From Toxotes chatareus (taxonomy: Eukaryota > Chordata > Actinopteri > Toxotidae): DNA of 64,000 bases. The position numbers were made by a program, and so were the translations under genes. The stretch is from assembly GCA_016801885.1 (NCBI GenBank), contig JAFBJY010000433.1, forward strand, positions 496,001-560,000, written 5' to 3'. Every line of letters starts with the position of its first letter. The first letter of the stretch is position 1. Shown here one piece after another: positions 1 to 10,103 of the stretch. Under the pieces are notes generated by a model, which had not been told where the DNA came from, did no database searches, and saw nothing but the letters and a program-made list of their open reading frames with translations.

Positions 1-236
1 GTCACAGGCTGCAGTAAGTGGACACACAGCCAGAGACAAGTTCACAAGTCAAACAGGAGCAGAAACAGTTGGACTGGACAGGACTTGCTCCTGATTTAGG
101 AAGAAAGAAGCACTCAGATATTTCTGCACAATTATTGACAAGGAAGGGAGGAGCTACTGCTGTTACAAGGACAAGAGGAAACTACAGGAAAGTCCAGATC
201 ACCTCCAAGGTTTTCAGTAAGTCAAAACCTTTTTAG
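1..236 (+). repeat. S module, copy 1 (recurrent 0.25-kb unit)
   Basis: This unit recurs at about 14020, 17600, 25640, 28860, 32640 and 40740. The copies at 1, 28860, 32640 and 40740 are almost identical over some 200 bases, while those at 14020, 17600 and 25640 carry many small indels. It contains two exact GTAAGT splice-donor-like sites, one near the left end and one at its right end. An open frame crosses it, but the indels in other copies break that frame, so coding is not supported. It could be a non-coding exon of a multicopy transcript or part of an unrecognised repeat. I cannot assign it to a family. The left end is cut by the window. Confidence 0.7.
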
Positions 237-387
237 TTGATATCAGTGTTTCAGTTCAGTGGGATGTTTTTTGTTGTTTATTTATGCTGATTGTATCTGT
301 GAGATTTTCGTATTGTCAACTTAGGTTTCCATTTTTTGGTTCAAAGCATTATGGTTTGTGTTAAAGGAAAGGTGCCTACTAAGTTTG

Positions 388-712
388 TTTGCACGGTGGC
401 GCAGTGGTTGTCGCCTCACAGCAAGAGGTTCCAGGTTCGAACCCTGGTCTGGGCTCTTCTGTGTGGAGTTTGCATGTTCTCCTGTGCCTGCATGGGTTCT
501 CTCCGGGTACTCCAACTTCCTCCCACAATCCCAAAAACATGCATGGGTTAGGTTAATAATAGCTACTCTAAATTGGCCGTAGGTGTGAGTGTGTGCGTGT
601 GTGGGTGTCCAGGGTGTACCCCGCCTCTTGCCCATAGTCAGCTGGGGTAGGCTCCAGCTCCCCTGCGACCATGATGGATTATGTGGTAGAAAATGAATAA
701 ATGTTCTCAAAC
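388..712 (+). mobile_element. tRNA-headed SINE-like element
   Basis: The head has an A-box-like stretch (GTGGCGCAGTGGTTG at 396-410) and a perfect B box (GGTTCGAACCC at 434-444), the internal RNA polymerase III promoter of a tRNA-derived SINE. The body after it (TGTGTGGAGTTTGCATGTTC and a GTACCCCGCCTCTTGCCC stretch) is a repeat I recognise as very common in teleost genomes. It ends in an A/T-rich tail near 700. The family name is left open, although it resembles what has been called the Mermaid type. Confidence 0.75.
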
Positions 713-999
713 ATTCACAGGCTTTTATGTAAATTGAAATCATTTGTGGTTGTTGCTTTGGATCCTCCTAAATGATGGAGCATAAAATCCACAGTCCATG
801 TCCTGTGTAAAAGGGACGTCCAAAGTTCAAAAGAAGCAAACATGAGGCTTCAGCAGTCTGAATTATATAGTTGAAACAGACGTCCTCCAAGTCTTTTTAT
901 CATTTATGTTGAAGATCAACCACCAGTGCTTTGCATGTGGAACAGTAGTTTGCCTGCAGCCACAGATCCAGACTCTGCAGCTCTGGAGGTGGAAGTAAC

Positions 1000-1470
1000 T
1001 GCAGAGACGAGAAAGCACAACACCATGGGAGAGAGAAGAAGCCAAGTTAGTAACATAGATTAATGGGATATGAATGTGTACAGATGGAGAGGGAGAGGAG
1101 GAGAGAGGAAATCAGTGCATCATGTGAAGTCTTCCAGCAGTGTAGACCTATAGCAGCATAACTAGTGGCTCATTCAGGAAAGCCTTACTCAGCTCTGACT
1201 ATAAGGTTCATCAAAGGGAAAGTTTTAAGCCTCCTCTTAAACATGGAGAGGGCGTCTGCCTCCAAGACCCAAACTAGTAGATGGTTCCACAGTAGAGGAG
1301 CCTGATATCTGAGGTCTCTGCCTCCCATTCTCTCTATTGGAGACTGTAGGAACCACAACCTGCATTCTGGGAACACAATGTTCCAGGGTAGTAGGGGATG
1401 GCTGCACTGCTGCTGTGACCCGGCTTGGTAACACAGCCGGCCATTGCCAACTCTTAACATTCTCCTCTCC
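1000..1470 (-). mobile_element. LINE 3' fragment with RT C-terminal tail
   Basis: Read on the minus strand, 1460-1185 encodes the typical C-terminal end of a CR1/L2/Rex-superfamily reverse transcriptase ORF: a GGRDLRYQAPLLWNHL-like stretch followed by LSMFKRRLKTF. The start of its 3' UTR follows towards lower coordinates. A closely related fragment lies at 44997-45188. It is a 5'-truncated, dead copy. The family assignment rests on this tail motif only. Confidence 0.65.
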
Positions 1471-1678
1471 TTAGCTGTGTCTTCAGTAGCTAAACTTGTG
1501 TATCTATGCTGAAGATTAGAGAGAAAGCTCTGTTCTAAAACGTCTCTCTGTTTTCAGCTCTCAGGACTTTTGCAGCTTCTACCTCAGTCTCTACAGTTTG
1601 GAGTTTAGTCTCACTCCTGTGCTCTTGTTTGTACTTTGGGATATCAGCCTTATGTCACTGTTTACTGATCAATTACAG

Positions 1679-2335
1679 CTATATTCAATTCAATTCAATT
1701 CTATTCAATTTTATTTATATAGCGCCTTCCACAATCAAAATTGTCTCAAAGCGCTTTACAGAGACCCAGAGCCTGACCCCAGATCAGCACTTAAGGCGAC
1801 AGTGGCAAGGAAAACTCCCTTTTAACAGGAAGAAACCTTGAGCAGAACCTGGCTCAGATGGGGGACCCTCCTGCTGATGGCCGGGCTGGGTGAAAGGAGG
1901 AAAAGGAGGAAGATAGGACAGCTAGGAATGGAGGAGAGGGGGAGAAGGACATGCAGCATAATACAGACAATGTGGGTCAGCATTTACATTACAGTTAGTG
2001 AACAGTTATTTGATAATGTGTGCTCAGCAGATTAGAATTATGAAACAGAGCACGGAGGCAAAAAGCTGTCATGACTGGTAATTATTTACATTACAGTTTG
2101 CAAAGAATATTAATCCAATATTTATCTGTAGCAGAGTGGAACATTAAACATGTTAGAAATAGATCATTGTAAACAATAAACAGCAGCAGGTGGGTGGAGC
2201 CAGGACCACAGGACATGCAGCTCCGGAGCCAGAGGTACCTGCAGTAAGGTACAGAGAAAGAGAGACCAGAGAGAAACAAACACAGGACTACGGGACAGAG
2301 AGGACACAGAGTTAATGACATGTAATAAAGGCTAA
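1679..2335 (-). mobile_element. LINE 3' UTR fragment with (AATTG)n end
   Basis: The left edge is a run of ATTCA units, then TTTATTTATATAGCGCC and an AAAGCGCTTTACAG core, a very widespread teleost repeat. The same ~650-bp block occurs at 28134-28755, 44121-44770 and 46434-46905. At 44 kb it is joined on its right to the RT C-terminal coding tail on the minus strand. It is therefore the 3' UTR of a minus-strand LINE, with the pentanucleotide run as the 3' terminal microsatellite. Confidence 0.7.
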
Positions 2336-3596
2336 TAAATTTATATCAGAGCTGTGTTATGTTACTGATAATGCAAACCAAACTTTTCCTGCTTAACTGG
2401 GAAAAAGGTGTAGGAATATTGATTGTAGTTATCAGTGAGTTGGCAGTGCTTTAGTAGAAGCTCAGATCAACAACTTCATTTGCTGTGCAGTAAAGTGGAA
2501 AAACACTTTTTTCACTGTTCCAGCACAGTTTGAGTGTTAGTGACCATTCATATCATGACTTGATGTGACTACAACCAACACAATGGAAAATTTTATCTGC
2601 TGTTCTTACTGTTTTATTTATTTGTTTCTCTCTCTTTGACTGTGAAGCAGTTTGTGACTAGACTATATATTCAAATATACACACTGCATATGAAGTTCAA
2701 TAAGGAAAAGATTTACAGTGACACTGAGGCAATAAATGTGACAGGATCCTGTCATAGATCAAGGTGATGTAATGTTGGCTGGTTACCTGCTGAAAATGAT
2801 ACAGAAGAGACACAAACTGACTAATGTTCCTTTGTATGTGATGTTCAGGTGGAGGTTTCGATGAAGATGGAGGAAAAATCACTAATTCATGAAAATGAAT
2901 GTTTCTAACATTTGTAGACGTGATTGCTGTTGGTGTTGGTTTTCATCTCTTCATTTCTCTTGTGTTGCTCTATAATTTATAGTACTGAAGTTTTCATATT
3001 GTTCCTGGAAGGCAGCTGTATCTTCAGTATTCTCATTGTTGACTTTCTGTGGACAAGCAGCATCCGATTTGAGAGATGGGATGTGGCTCCTGCTGCAGGA
3101 GGTGAGACTGATAAGTAGCAATAAAATACAGCAGCAGCTGCTCTGTAACTGTAAACCTGTAAAGACAGAAGAATGAGTTGGACTGGAGTCACAATGTTTC
3201 TGCTGGAACAGCATGAAACCTGAAGTCAGTTCAACAAACACCAAGTGTGTGTTTTGTCCACTCTGTCCAAACTGACTTCCTGATCATTTCATGGAGTTTA
3301 ACGTCTGTTGGAAGAAGAAATTCAGAGAGATGATAAGTGCAGTTATAGGAGCCTGTGGTTTGGCTGCAGCTCATGTGATTGTGTTTTAACTGAAGATATT
3401 ATCAGAAAATGAGTTAACATCCACATTAGTTTAACAGCAGAAGCTGTGAAAGAATTCTCTTATCAAGCTCACACTGTAAAGTGGGTTAAAACACTCACAC
3501 AACATTAATCCTGATGAATTTTCTACATTTAAAAGTCACCTTTTTGGGTTTTTTGAACAGTGAGCACTAATATTTGGCTGTTGTTATCCTTTGTAG
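2336..3596. other. no recognisable gene
   Basis: A/T-rich sequence without a convincing open frame on either strand. Given the exon at 3597, it may be intron or upstream sequence of that gene. I see no transposon ends here. Confidence 0.4.
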
Positions 3597-3641
3597 GTGA
3601 AAGTTCCACATCAAGGAAACAAGGTGATGAGGTGGATGAAA
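3597..3641 (+). CDS. internal exon of unidentified acidic protein (1)
   Basis: A 45-base exon between a TTTGTAG acceptor and a perfect GTAAGT donor. In phase 1 it reads GESSTSRKQGDEVDE, which is hydrophilic and acidic. It enters and leaves in phase 1, as do the exons at 4863 and 5358, so the three can be joined or skipped without breaking the frame. The exon is too short for homology by eye. The support is the agreement of splice sites, length and phase in all three. Neither the upstream start of the gene nor its downstream end was found. Confidence 0.45.
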
Positions 3642-4306
3642 GTAAGTTTTAAAAATAAAAAACAGTCCAACCGGTCTTTCATTTTTACAATTATTTAAAT
3701 AACTTTTAGTTCTACCTTCTCAAATGTGAGGATGATCCCTATCCTCTGATCTTGTTAATAGAATATCTTTGGGCTATCATTTAAATGTTTTACTGTTTTC
3801 GTACAATAATAGACAAATAAATCAATCATGAGATTAATTGTTGGCTGCAGTCTACACTTGATGTCTACTTTAAGTACTTGCACCTGTACAATCTACTGCA
3901 GTCTATTTGCATATATAAGGTGGTCAGAATATTAGGAACACCTCTGAATACAATGCAGTTGAGTACATTATTTGTTTGACCTCAGTGCTAAAACACAGGA
4001 CTGAATTAACACCTCTATGACGATGTCAACAAAAACTGAACATTATAGGCATCACAGTAAACTTTGAAGAACAGTTTAATTATTATGGTACTTAAATTAT
4101 TGTCATCATTGTGATATAGTTTTGTGGAAGAGCAGTTTTGTAATGTTCAAGGACACACTGCTGATTACACATTTGATCTCTGAATTTTAAGGGTTAGTAG
4201 CCAACTGTAAGGCTTTGGTAGTCAGATTATACTGTCAGCTCTGAAGTACATATGAATCCTGAATATCCATCATACTTTAGATTTCATTAACTAATGGTAC
4301 TCTTGT
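3642..4306 (+). other. intron with a duplicated segment
   Basis: Non-coding sequence between exons 1 and 2. Bases 4085-4228 are a diverged direct copy of 5583-5710 after exon 3. Shared stretches include ACAGTTTTG/ATAGTTTTG, then CTGCTGATTACAC and GGCTTTGGTAGTCA. This points to an old tandem duplication across the exon cluster. Confidence 0.5.
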
Positions 4307-4311
4307 GTGTC

Positions 4312-4839
4312 TGTCATAGTCAGGAACTAATGTCTTGTTATGTTTTGTCCTGTGTTCATGTTGTCTCGTGGGTTTTGCTTTTATTTTTGAAATGTGTTCT
4401 CTTTTTGTTTCAGGTGGCTTACCCTTCCTCTTGTTTCCCGCCAGTGTAATTTTTTTCCTCGTCCTAATTGTTTCCACCTGTTTCCCTTACCTGGTGTCTA
4501 TATATAGTCTGCGTCTCCCCTTGTCCTGTGCCAGTTCGTCTCGTCTTTATGTCAGTGAACCAGCGTTTTTGCCCATGCTACCGTCCTGTTGTCAAGCCAG
4601 GTTTTGTATTTTGTTGTTACTTTTCCTTGTCGGAGCTACTGTTTTCATTGCTAGATTTTCCTTTGTTACTTTGTTTAGTCATTGTGCCTTTCGTCCTCGT
4701 ATGAGTGATTTTTTGTTCTCACATTATCTTGTTGCCTCTTGGAGTGATTTTCAGTTGTACTTTGTAATAAAATATTGTTCATTTTGTACTTTGTCGTCGA
4801 GCCGTGCATTTGGGTTCAGGTCCAAGTACAGCCTTAACA
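4312..4839 (+). mobile_element. solo LTR with 5-bp target-site duplication
   Basis: A 528-bp unit starts with TG (TGTCATAG) and ends with CA (CTTAACA). It is flanked on both sides by GTGTC (4307-4311 and 4840-4844), the 5-bp target duplication typical of LTR retrotransposons. Inside are a TATA-like box (TATATATAG, 4499-4507) and a polyadenylation signal (AATAAA, 4766-4771) in the same orientation, as expected for an LTR. There is no internal coding region. A 203-residue open frame that crosses it (4335-4946) is a by-product of the T-rich sequence. The superfamily is not determined. Confidence 0.8.
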
Positions 4840-4862
4840 GTGTCTGGTTACTTTTGTATCAG

Positions 4863-4931
4863 AGCCCAGGAACAAGCTTGGTTATGAGGCCCTCACAGAA
4901 GAAGAGGAGAGGGAATCGAACCAAGACTTTG
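4863..4931 (+). CDS. internal exon of unidentified acidic protein (2)
   Basis: A 69-base exon between a TATCAG acceptor and a GTAAGT donor, phase 1 at both ends. It encodes PRNKLGYEALTEEEERESNQ and a short tail, 23 codons rich in glutamate. It lies only 19 bases beyond the second target-site copy of the solo LTR, so that insertion landed in the upstream intron and spared the acceptor. It shares phase with the neighbouring exons at 3597 and 5358. Confidence 0.5.
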
Positions 4932-5357
4932 GTAAGTCTTTTATAACTGGTTAGAAAAAAGTATATACTTTAAAGCTACCATTAGACACTTTCTGTGACT
5001 GTCTGCAAGCCATGCAGTGGGTTTGGCAACATTAATTCCATTTATGCCCCTTAATAGTTTGCTAGCAAGAATTGTGCAGTGCTCTTTAAACACAAATCAA
5101 CAATATTTTATATAATTTAATGGCACTCCATGTTTCATTGCAGCAGTAATGGTTAGGTGTGGCTTCTCAGTGGTGGTAAGGGGCTAGTGTAACCTGAAAA
5201 GTGACATCAGTGCACAACTCTAACCTGTTAAGTGTAAACTCTCATGTATGAATTATTTTAGCCCTTTTTGCAGATACAGTTGCATGCTTTCACTATATCT
5301 ACCTTTGACACTCTGCATAGGATGAGGTTTCACTTTTTGTTTGTTCTTGTTTTTCAG

Positions 5358-5432
5358 ATGGAGGTTCTGACCTCTTATCCCCCAAAAAGAGACCTAACCC
5401 TCACAATGAAGATGGGAGTTCAGATATAGATG
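5358..5432 (+). CDS. internal exon of unidentified acidic protein (3)
   Basis: A 75-base exon between a TTTTCAG acceptor and a GTGAGC donor, phase 1-1. It encodes GGSDLLSPKKRPNPHNEDG and an SSDID tail, a proline/lysine patch that could be a nuclear-targeting or disordered linker (inference). The phase fits exon 2, whose last base plus AT gives Asp. No known domain is visible. No downstream exon in the same phase was recognised before the promoter units at 5.9-7.0 kb. Confidence 0.5.
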
Positions 5433-5900
5433 GTGAGCTAAACAGCATTTGTTGTGAAGTAGAAGTAATAATAATAAAAAAAACTCTCCTGTCTTTTAGC
5501 AGTAGATCATACAGGTTATTTTTCAGGCTTTACCTTTGAAATGGGTATTCAATCACAGTAAATATTTAATGCCATTTTTTTAATGGCAGTTAAATTATTG
5601 TCCTATTGTGATACAGTTTTGAAGAACAGTTTTGTAATATTCAAGGACAAACTGCTGATTACACTTTTGACCTCTGAATTTTAAGTTAGTTATCAGGCTT
5701 TGGTAGTCAAATCAAATCAGACTTTATTGTACTTTATTGTGCTGTACAACTGTACAACCGCAGTGCAGGCAAAATGAGACAGTGTTTCTTGGGGTCAGGA
5801 GAGAAGGTAGAAACAAAGAAAATAAAAATCGTACTGAAAAAACAAACACACTCGATCCCTGCAAACAACCCCCCCTCTAACCCTTGAGACACCCCCGCCT
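5433..5900 (+). other. intron-like sequence with LINE-tail-type repeat
   Basis: 5583-5710 is the second copy of the segment at 4085-4228. From 5708 a (TCAAA)n-like start and GACTTTATTGTAC lead into an AAAATGAGACAGTG stretch. This resembles the 3' tails of fish LINEs, but it is too short to classify. Confidence 0.4.
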
Positions 5901-5929
5901 AACCCTTAACTATGATCCGATTCTTGGCA

Positions 5930-6443
5930 CCGGGGCGTCGCTTATATGGAATTTTACTAACACCCTTATAACTTTTACATTATACATTTTAGACGGCTGA
6001 AAATGGCAAAATAAACATTTCACACTTCCTGCGTAATTACCAAAGCGTTTAATATCATTATATTTGGCTTTTTCAACGAATAAACCCTTTTTAAAAAAAA
6101 CTGGACTTTTGCACTTCTTTTTTTTTTTATCCACGTGTCGAAAAGTTGGAATTCCACAATACAGCCCGGTGGTACTTCCAGAACTTGAACTTACCCACTA
6201 TTCTCTCTAAAACGTTCCCCCTTTGTCACGTAACTCTCCCAGGCATGTGTCAGTGTCACTTGTACACAATGTACATCCGTTTCCCAAAGCTTTCATGTTA
6301 GCAGGTCCAATTCCTGGAATCGGTCGATGCTTTTTCCGGAAAAATAACTTGGTGTCACCTGGTTCCAAATGGGTGTGTCCAACCTCAGCCCCATATAAAT
6401 AAGAGTGGTTTTCACCAGCAGTTAGGCCCTGGCGATGATAAAG
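5930..6443 (+). promoter_or_regulatory. TATA promoter and first exon, copy 1
   Basis: A TATA box TATAAATA at 6394-6401 lies in the context CAACCTCAGCCCCATATAAATA. About 35 bases on comes a short leader with ATG at 6435 (codons ATG ATA AAG) and a GTAAGAA donor at 6444, leaving phase 0. The whole unit, including an upstream stretch with GTCGCTTATATGGA and AAAAGTTGGAATTCC, is repeated at 6575-7007. Conservation of TATA box, start codon and splice donor in both copies argues for function. No downstream exon can be tied to this copy rather than to copy 2. Confidence 0.6.
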
Positions 6444-6574
6444 GTAAGAACCCAATTATTTCATGTAGATTTTTTTTTTTTTTAAGGTCACTATCAAGGA
6501 TGTAGATGTGCTCTTGCTGTAGATAATTATGATCTGTTAGCTCGGGGTTAGTAACAGGTTAGTAGAAATCTCGT

Positions 6575-7007
6575 CATTGCGGTGTCGCTTATATGGATTT
6601 TTTTTCAAATCCTTACAACTACTACATTATACATATTAAACGCATGAAAACAGTAAAATGCATATTTCACACTTTGAGGATAATTATCAGAGCGTTTAAT
6701 GTCATTATATTATACTTTTTCAATGAATAAACCCTTTTCAAAGAAATTAAACTTTTGCACTTCTATTTTTATCCACTAGGTGGCAGCATGAGACCATGTA
6801 ATAATTTACACACCAAAAATTCATTTTTGCATGACCACGTGTTGAAAAGTTGGAATTCCAATATACAGCTCAGTGGTACTTACCGGATCCAGGTGCTTTT
6901 TCCGAAAACGAACTTGGTATCAGCTCGTTCGAATGGGTGTGTCCAACCTCAGCCCAATATAAATAGGAGCGGTTTTCACCTGCAGTTATCACCCGGTGAC
7001 TATGAAG
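6575..7007 (+). promoter_or_regulatory. TATA promoter and first exon, copy 2
   Basis: TATA box TATAAATA at 6958-6965 and ATG at 7002 (codons ATG AAG), followed by a GTAAGAA donor at 7008, phase 0. The next good acceptor in phase 0 is at 8342-8343, so this start can be joined to the zinc-finger exon at 8344. Copy 2 is diverged from copy 1 by substitutions and indels, which indicates an old duplication. Both copies share the CACGTGT and GGAATTCCA stretches upstream. Confidence 0.6.
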
Positions 7008-7039
7008 GTAAGAACCCAATTATTTCATGTAGAAGGTCA

Positions 7040-8295
7040 CTATCAAGGATGTAGACGTGCTCTTCCTGTAAATGGACATATCTGACATATTCTTTCATGT
7101 AGATGTATAAGGTCATTATCCTGGATGTAGACACATCTGATATATTCTTTCATGTAGATGTATAAGGTCATTATCCTGGATGTAGACATATCTGACATTC
7201 TTTCATGTAGATGTATAAGGTCATTATCCTGGATGTAGACGTGCTCTTCCTAGATGTAGACATATCTGACATTCTTTCATGTAGATGTTTAAAGTCACTA
7301 TCCTGGATGTAGACGTGCTCTTCCTGGATCTAGACATATCTGACATATTCTTTCATGTAGACGTATAAGGTCATTATCCTGGATGTAGACGTGCTCTTCC
7401 TGGATGTAGACATATCTGACATTCTTTCATGTAGATGTATAAGGTTATTATCCTGGATGTAGACGTGCTCTTCCTGGATGTAGACATATCTGACATTCTT
7501 TCATGTAGATGTATAAGGTTATTATCCTGGATGTAGACGTGCTCTTCCTGGATGTAGACATATCTGACATATTCTTTCATGTAGATGTATAAAGTCATTA
7601 TCCTGGATGTAGACGTGCTCTTCCTGGATGTAGACATATCTGACATTCTTTCATGTAGATGTATAAGGTTATTATCCTGGATGTAGACATATCTGACATA
7701 TTCTTTCATGTAGATGTATAAAGTCATTATCCTGGATGTAGACGTGCTCTTCCTGGATGTAGACATATCTGACATTCTTTCATGTAGATGTATAAGGTCA
7801 TTATCCTGGATGTAGACGTGCTCTTCCTGGATGTAGACATATCTGACACATTCTTTCATGTAGATGTATAAGGTCATTATCCTGGAGGTAGACGTGCTCT
7901 TCCTGGATGTAGACATATCTGACACATTCTTTCATGTAGATGTTTCAGGTCATTATCCTGGAGGTAGACGTGCTCTTCCTGGATGTAGACATATCTGACA
8001 TATTCTTTCATGTAGATGTTTCAGGTCATTATCCTGGAGGTAGACGTGCTCTTCCTGGATGTAGACATATCTGACATATTCTTTCATGTAGATGTTTCAG
8101 GTCATTATCCTGGAGGTAGACGTGCTCTTCCTGGATGTAGACATATCTGACACATTCTTTCATGTAGATGTTTCAGGTCATTATCCTGGATGTAGACGTG
8201 CTCTTCCTGGATGTAGACATATCTGACATATTCTTTCATGTAGATGTTTCAGGTCATTATCCTGGATGTAGACGTGCTCTTCCTGTAAATAGACA
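7040..8295 (+). repeat. minisatellite, ~75-bp unit, about 15 copies
   Basis: Each unit contains GACGTGCTCTTCCT, GACATATCTGACAT and CATGTAGATGT in order; spacing between successive GACGTGCTCTTCCT motifs is about 75 bases. The unit is itself built of three ~25-base subrepeats ending in a GATGTAGAC-like string. It lies in the putative first intron of the zinc-finger gene. The corresponding place after promoter copy 1 (6484-6530) holds only one unit-like stretch, so the array grew after the promoter duplication. Long open frames on the minus strand here come from the period and are not genes. Confidence 0.9.
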
Positions 8296-8343
8296 TATCG
8301 GGAAATCAATGTTGCTCATCAACATTTGTGGACATTGATATAG

Positions 8344-8605
8344 ATTTCAAACATTTTACATTGCCACGCCTTTCTGTATCGTGAGACAAAGACCAAGTGC
8401 CCAGAGTGTGGAGGACATTACGTGTCCCTTTCCGCCATCTCGGGACCGGCATGACATGAAGGATGATAAACAGAGGCGTCTCTTCATTAGTAAGAAACAT
8501 CTAAGATATGGTGGGAGACTGAGGTGCCCCATCAAAGACTGCGGATCACAGAAAGACTACGCGAGGCTCGACAAGCACCTCATCTCTGCCCATGGGAGAA
8601 CCCGG
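8344..8605 (+). CDS. zinc-finger protein, exon 2 (frameshifted)
   Basis: The acceptor ATATAG at 8338-8343 joins in phase 0 to the first exon. The reading frame starts HCHAFLYRETKTKCPECGG but stops at 8453. The next frame carries KQRRLFISKKHLRYGG and then a clear C2H2 finger, CPIKDCGSQKDYARLDKHL followed by ISAH. A single-base shift between about 8410 and 8450 would join the two parts. The exon ends at 8605 with donor GTATGA. It resembles multicopy fish genes with one C2H2 finger of unknown role; DNA or protein binding is an inference. Confidence 0.55.
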
Positions 8606-8696
8606 GTATGATACACTTTACACGACAAATTCATGGAAAACATAAACCGTATTCTTATTTCCATTTTCGTTCAATCATTTCATTCTCTTCCCACAG

Positions 8697-9256
8697 GGAA
8701 AGCGCATGACAAAGCTCATGACCAAGGCCAAGAAAGCCGCAATTAAAGAAAAACTCCGGACCCTCTACCAAACACCACCACCACTGCCAGCTCCACTGAC
8801 ACAACCCCCGGGGACTCCGTCGACAAACCCTGCGCCCCAATCTCCACCTCCACCAGCACTGCCTGCACAAACTGGAGCACTGTCCCCACCACCACCAACC
8901 CTGACCTTCATGGTTAATGGGTTGCACTCAATTAAAGACAGGCTGAAAAAGCTCTTGGAGGAGGTTGAGCTTCTACAGACTGTGACACAGCAACTGTGTG
9001 CTCTACATCCGGCGACAGCATCTGCCTCCACAGCCAGCAGTCCCTGCTCTACTCCTACCTCTCACTTGCAACAACCTGCGGCGAGTAGCACGTCCTCTGC
9101 TCCTGAAACCCGCAGGGGAGGGTGCCGTGGCTGCTCCGGCCCTCTGCTCCTTACACCCGCAGGGAGGGTGCAGTGGCTGCTCCGTCCTCTGCTCCTGACT
9201 CCCGCAGGGAGGGTGCAGTGGCTGCTCCGTCCTCTGCTCCTGACACCTGCAGGGAG
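8697..9256 (+). CDS. zinc-finger protein, exon 3 (3' truncated)
   Basis: Acceptor CCCACAG at 8690-8696, phase 0 from exon 2. It begins GKRMTKLMTKAKKAAIKEKL (basic), then has a proline-rich stretch of about 45 residues. A short leucine-repeat helix with IKDRLKKLLEEVELL follows, which is a likely coiled coil, and then Ser/Ala/Thr-rich sequence. From about 9090 the DNA is a ~45-base tandem repeat (unit core CCGCAGGGAGGGTGCAGTGG). The host sequence ends at 9256 where the CACTA terminus begins, so the stop codon at 9309 lies inside the transposon. The original C terminus is unknown. Confidence 0.55.
9090..9256 (+). repeat. 45-bp tandem repeat, about 3.7 units
   Basis: Successive units share CTCTGCTCCT, then a CCCGCAGGGAGGGTG stretch, then GTGGCTGCTCCG. 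The last unit is cut by the CACTA end at 9257. Confidence 0.8.
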
Positions 9257-10103
9257 CACTGGAAAAAAAGGCCACTCCAAAAATCAGCCAAAAAAAATTA
9301 ATACAAGATAGTTTTGCTTGTAATAAGCAAAAAAATCTGCGAATGGAACAGGTGAAAATTCTCTTGGTAAGATTTCTTGAAATAAGACATTATATTTAAG
9401 CCTTACAAGATAAGAGTGATCTTGAAATTAGCTGGGAAAACTCATTTTTAGCTATATTTGACTAGTATTGTGATGTTTTGTGTCTCATAATAAGCTTGTG
9501 ATGTGCAAAAATAGTATTTTCCCCTCAAAAGTAGCATCTTTTTTGTCACCCTGTTTGTTTCAAGTATATTTAACTAATTTTTAGTTCTATAATTGTTACA
9601 CTGTTCTATATTTAAGTCCACCATCTGCTTGAAATAAGATTAGAAGCTGGCATTTTGAGACAAAATGACTTGAATTTAGCATTCATGACTTGTATAATGC
9701 AGTGCTCTTTTGCCATAATAAACCGTACCATCCTGTCATCATCTCAAGTGTATTTACCTTATTGTAAGCGCTACAAAAGTAAAACTGTTCTAGATTCAAG
9801 ACATTAACTACTTCTTATAAGACAGAAAAAATGAAAACTAGTCTTGCATTTAACCAACTTTTTTTATTTAAACAGCAAAAAGTCCCAGAGAACTGCATAA
9901 AAGGGAAACAGCTTCATTTTACATTTCTCACAGTATTTATGGAACTGCAATATGAAAACACAGCAGAACATGCCAAATATGTGAGTGAGTTAAGGTCAGG
10001 TCCAAACATCTGAGCAATCTGCCCCTCGATACACGTACAAAATATGTGCTTTGCACAGGCACACTCAAAGCATCGACACACTAGGCACACTACAACTGCT
10101 AAC

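Noticed and set aside
18..236. Short open frame in S module
   Set aside because: Broken by indels in other copies; no conserved protein across the seven copies.
4335..4946. A 203-residue hydrophobic frame, possible membrane protein
   Set aside because: It is T-rich sequence inside a solo LTR and spans the LTR border into an exon of another frame.
7374..7925. A 183-residue minus-strand open frame of repeating peptides
   Set aside because: It follows the period of the minisatellite; no splice or promoter context and no homology. It is an effect of the repeat.
7040..8295. Regular repeat array considered as CRISPR
   Set aside because: Units are contiguous with no unique spacers, and the organism is a vertebrate.
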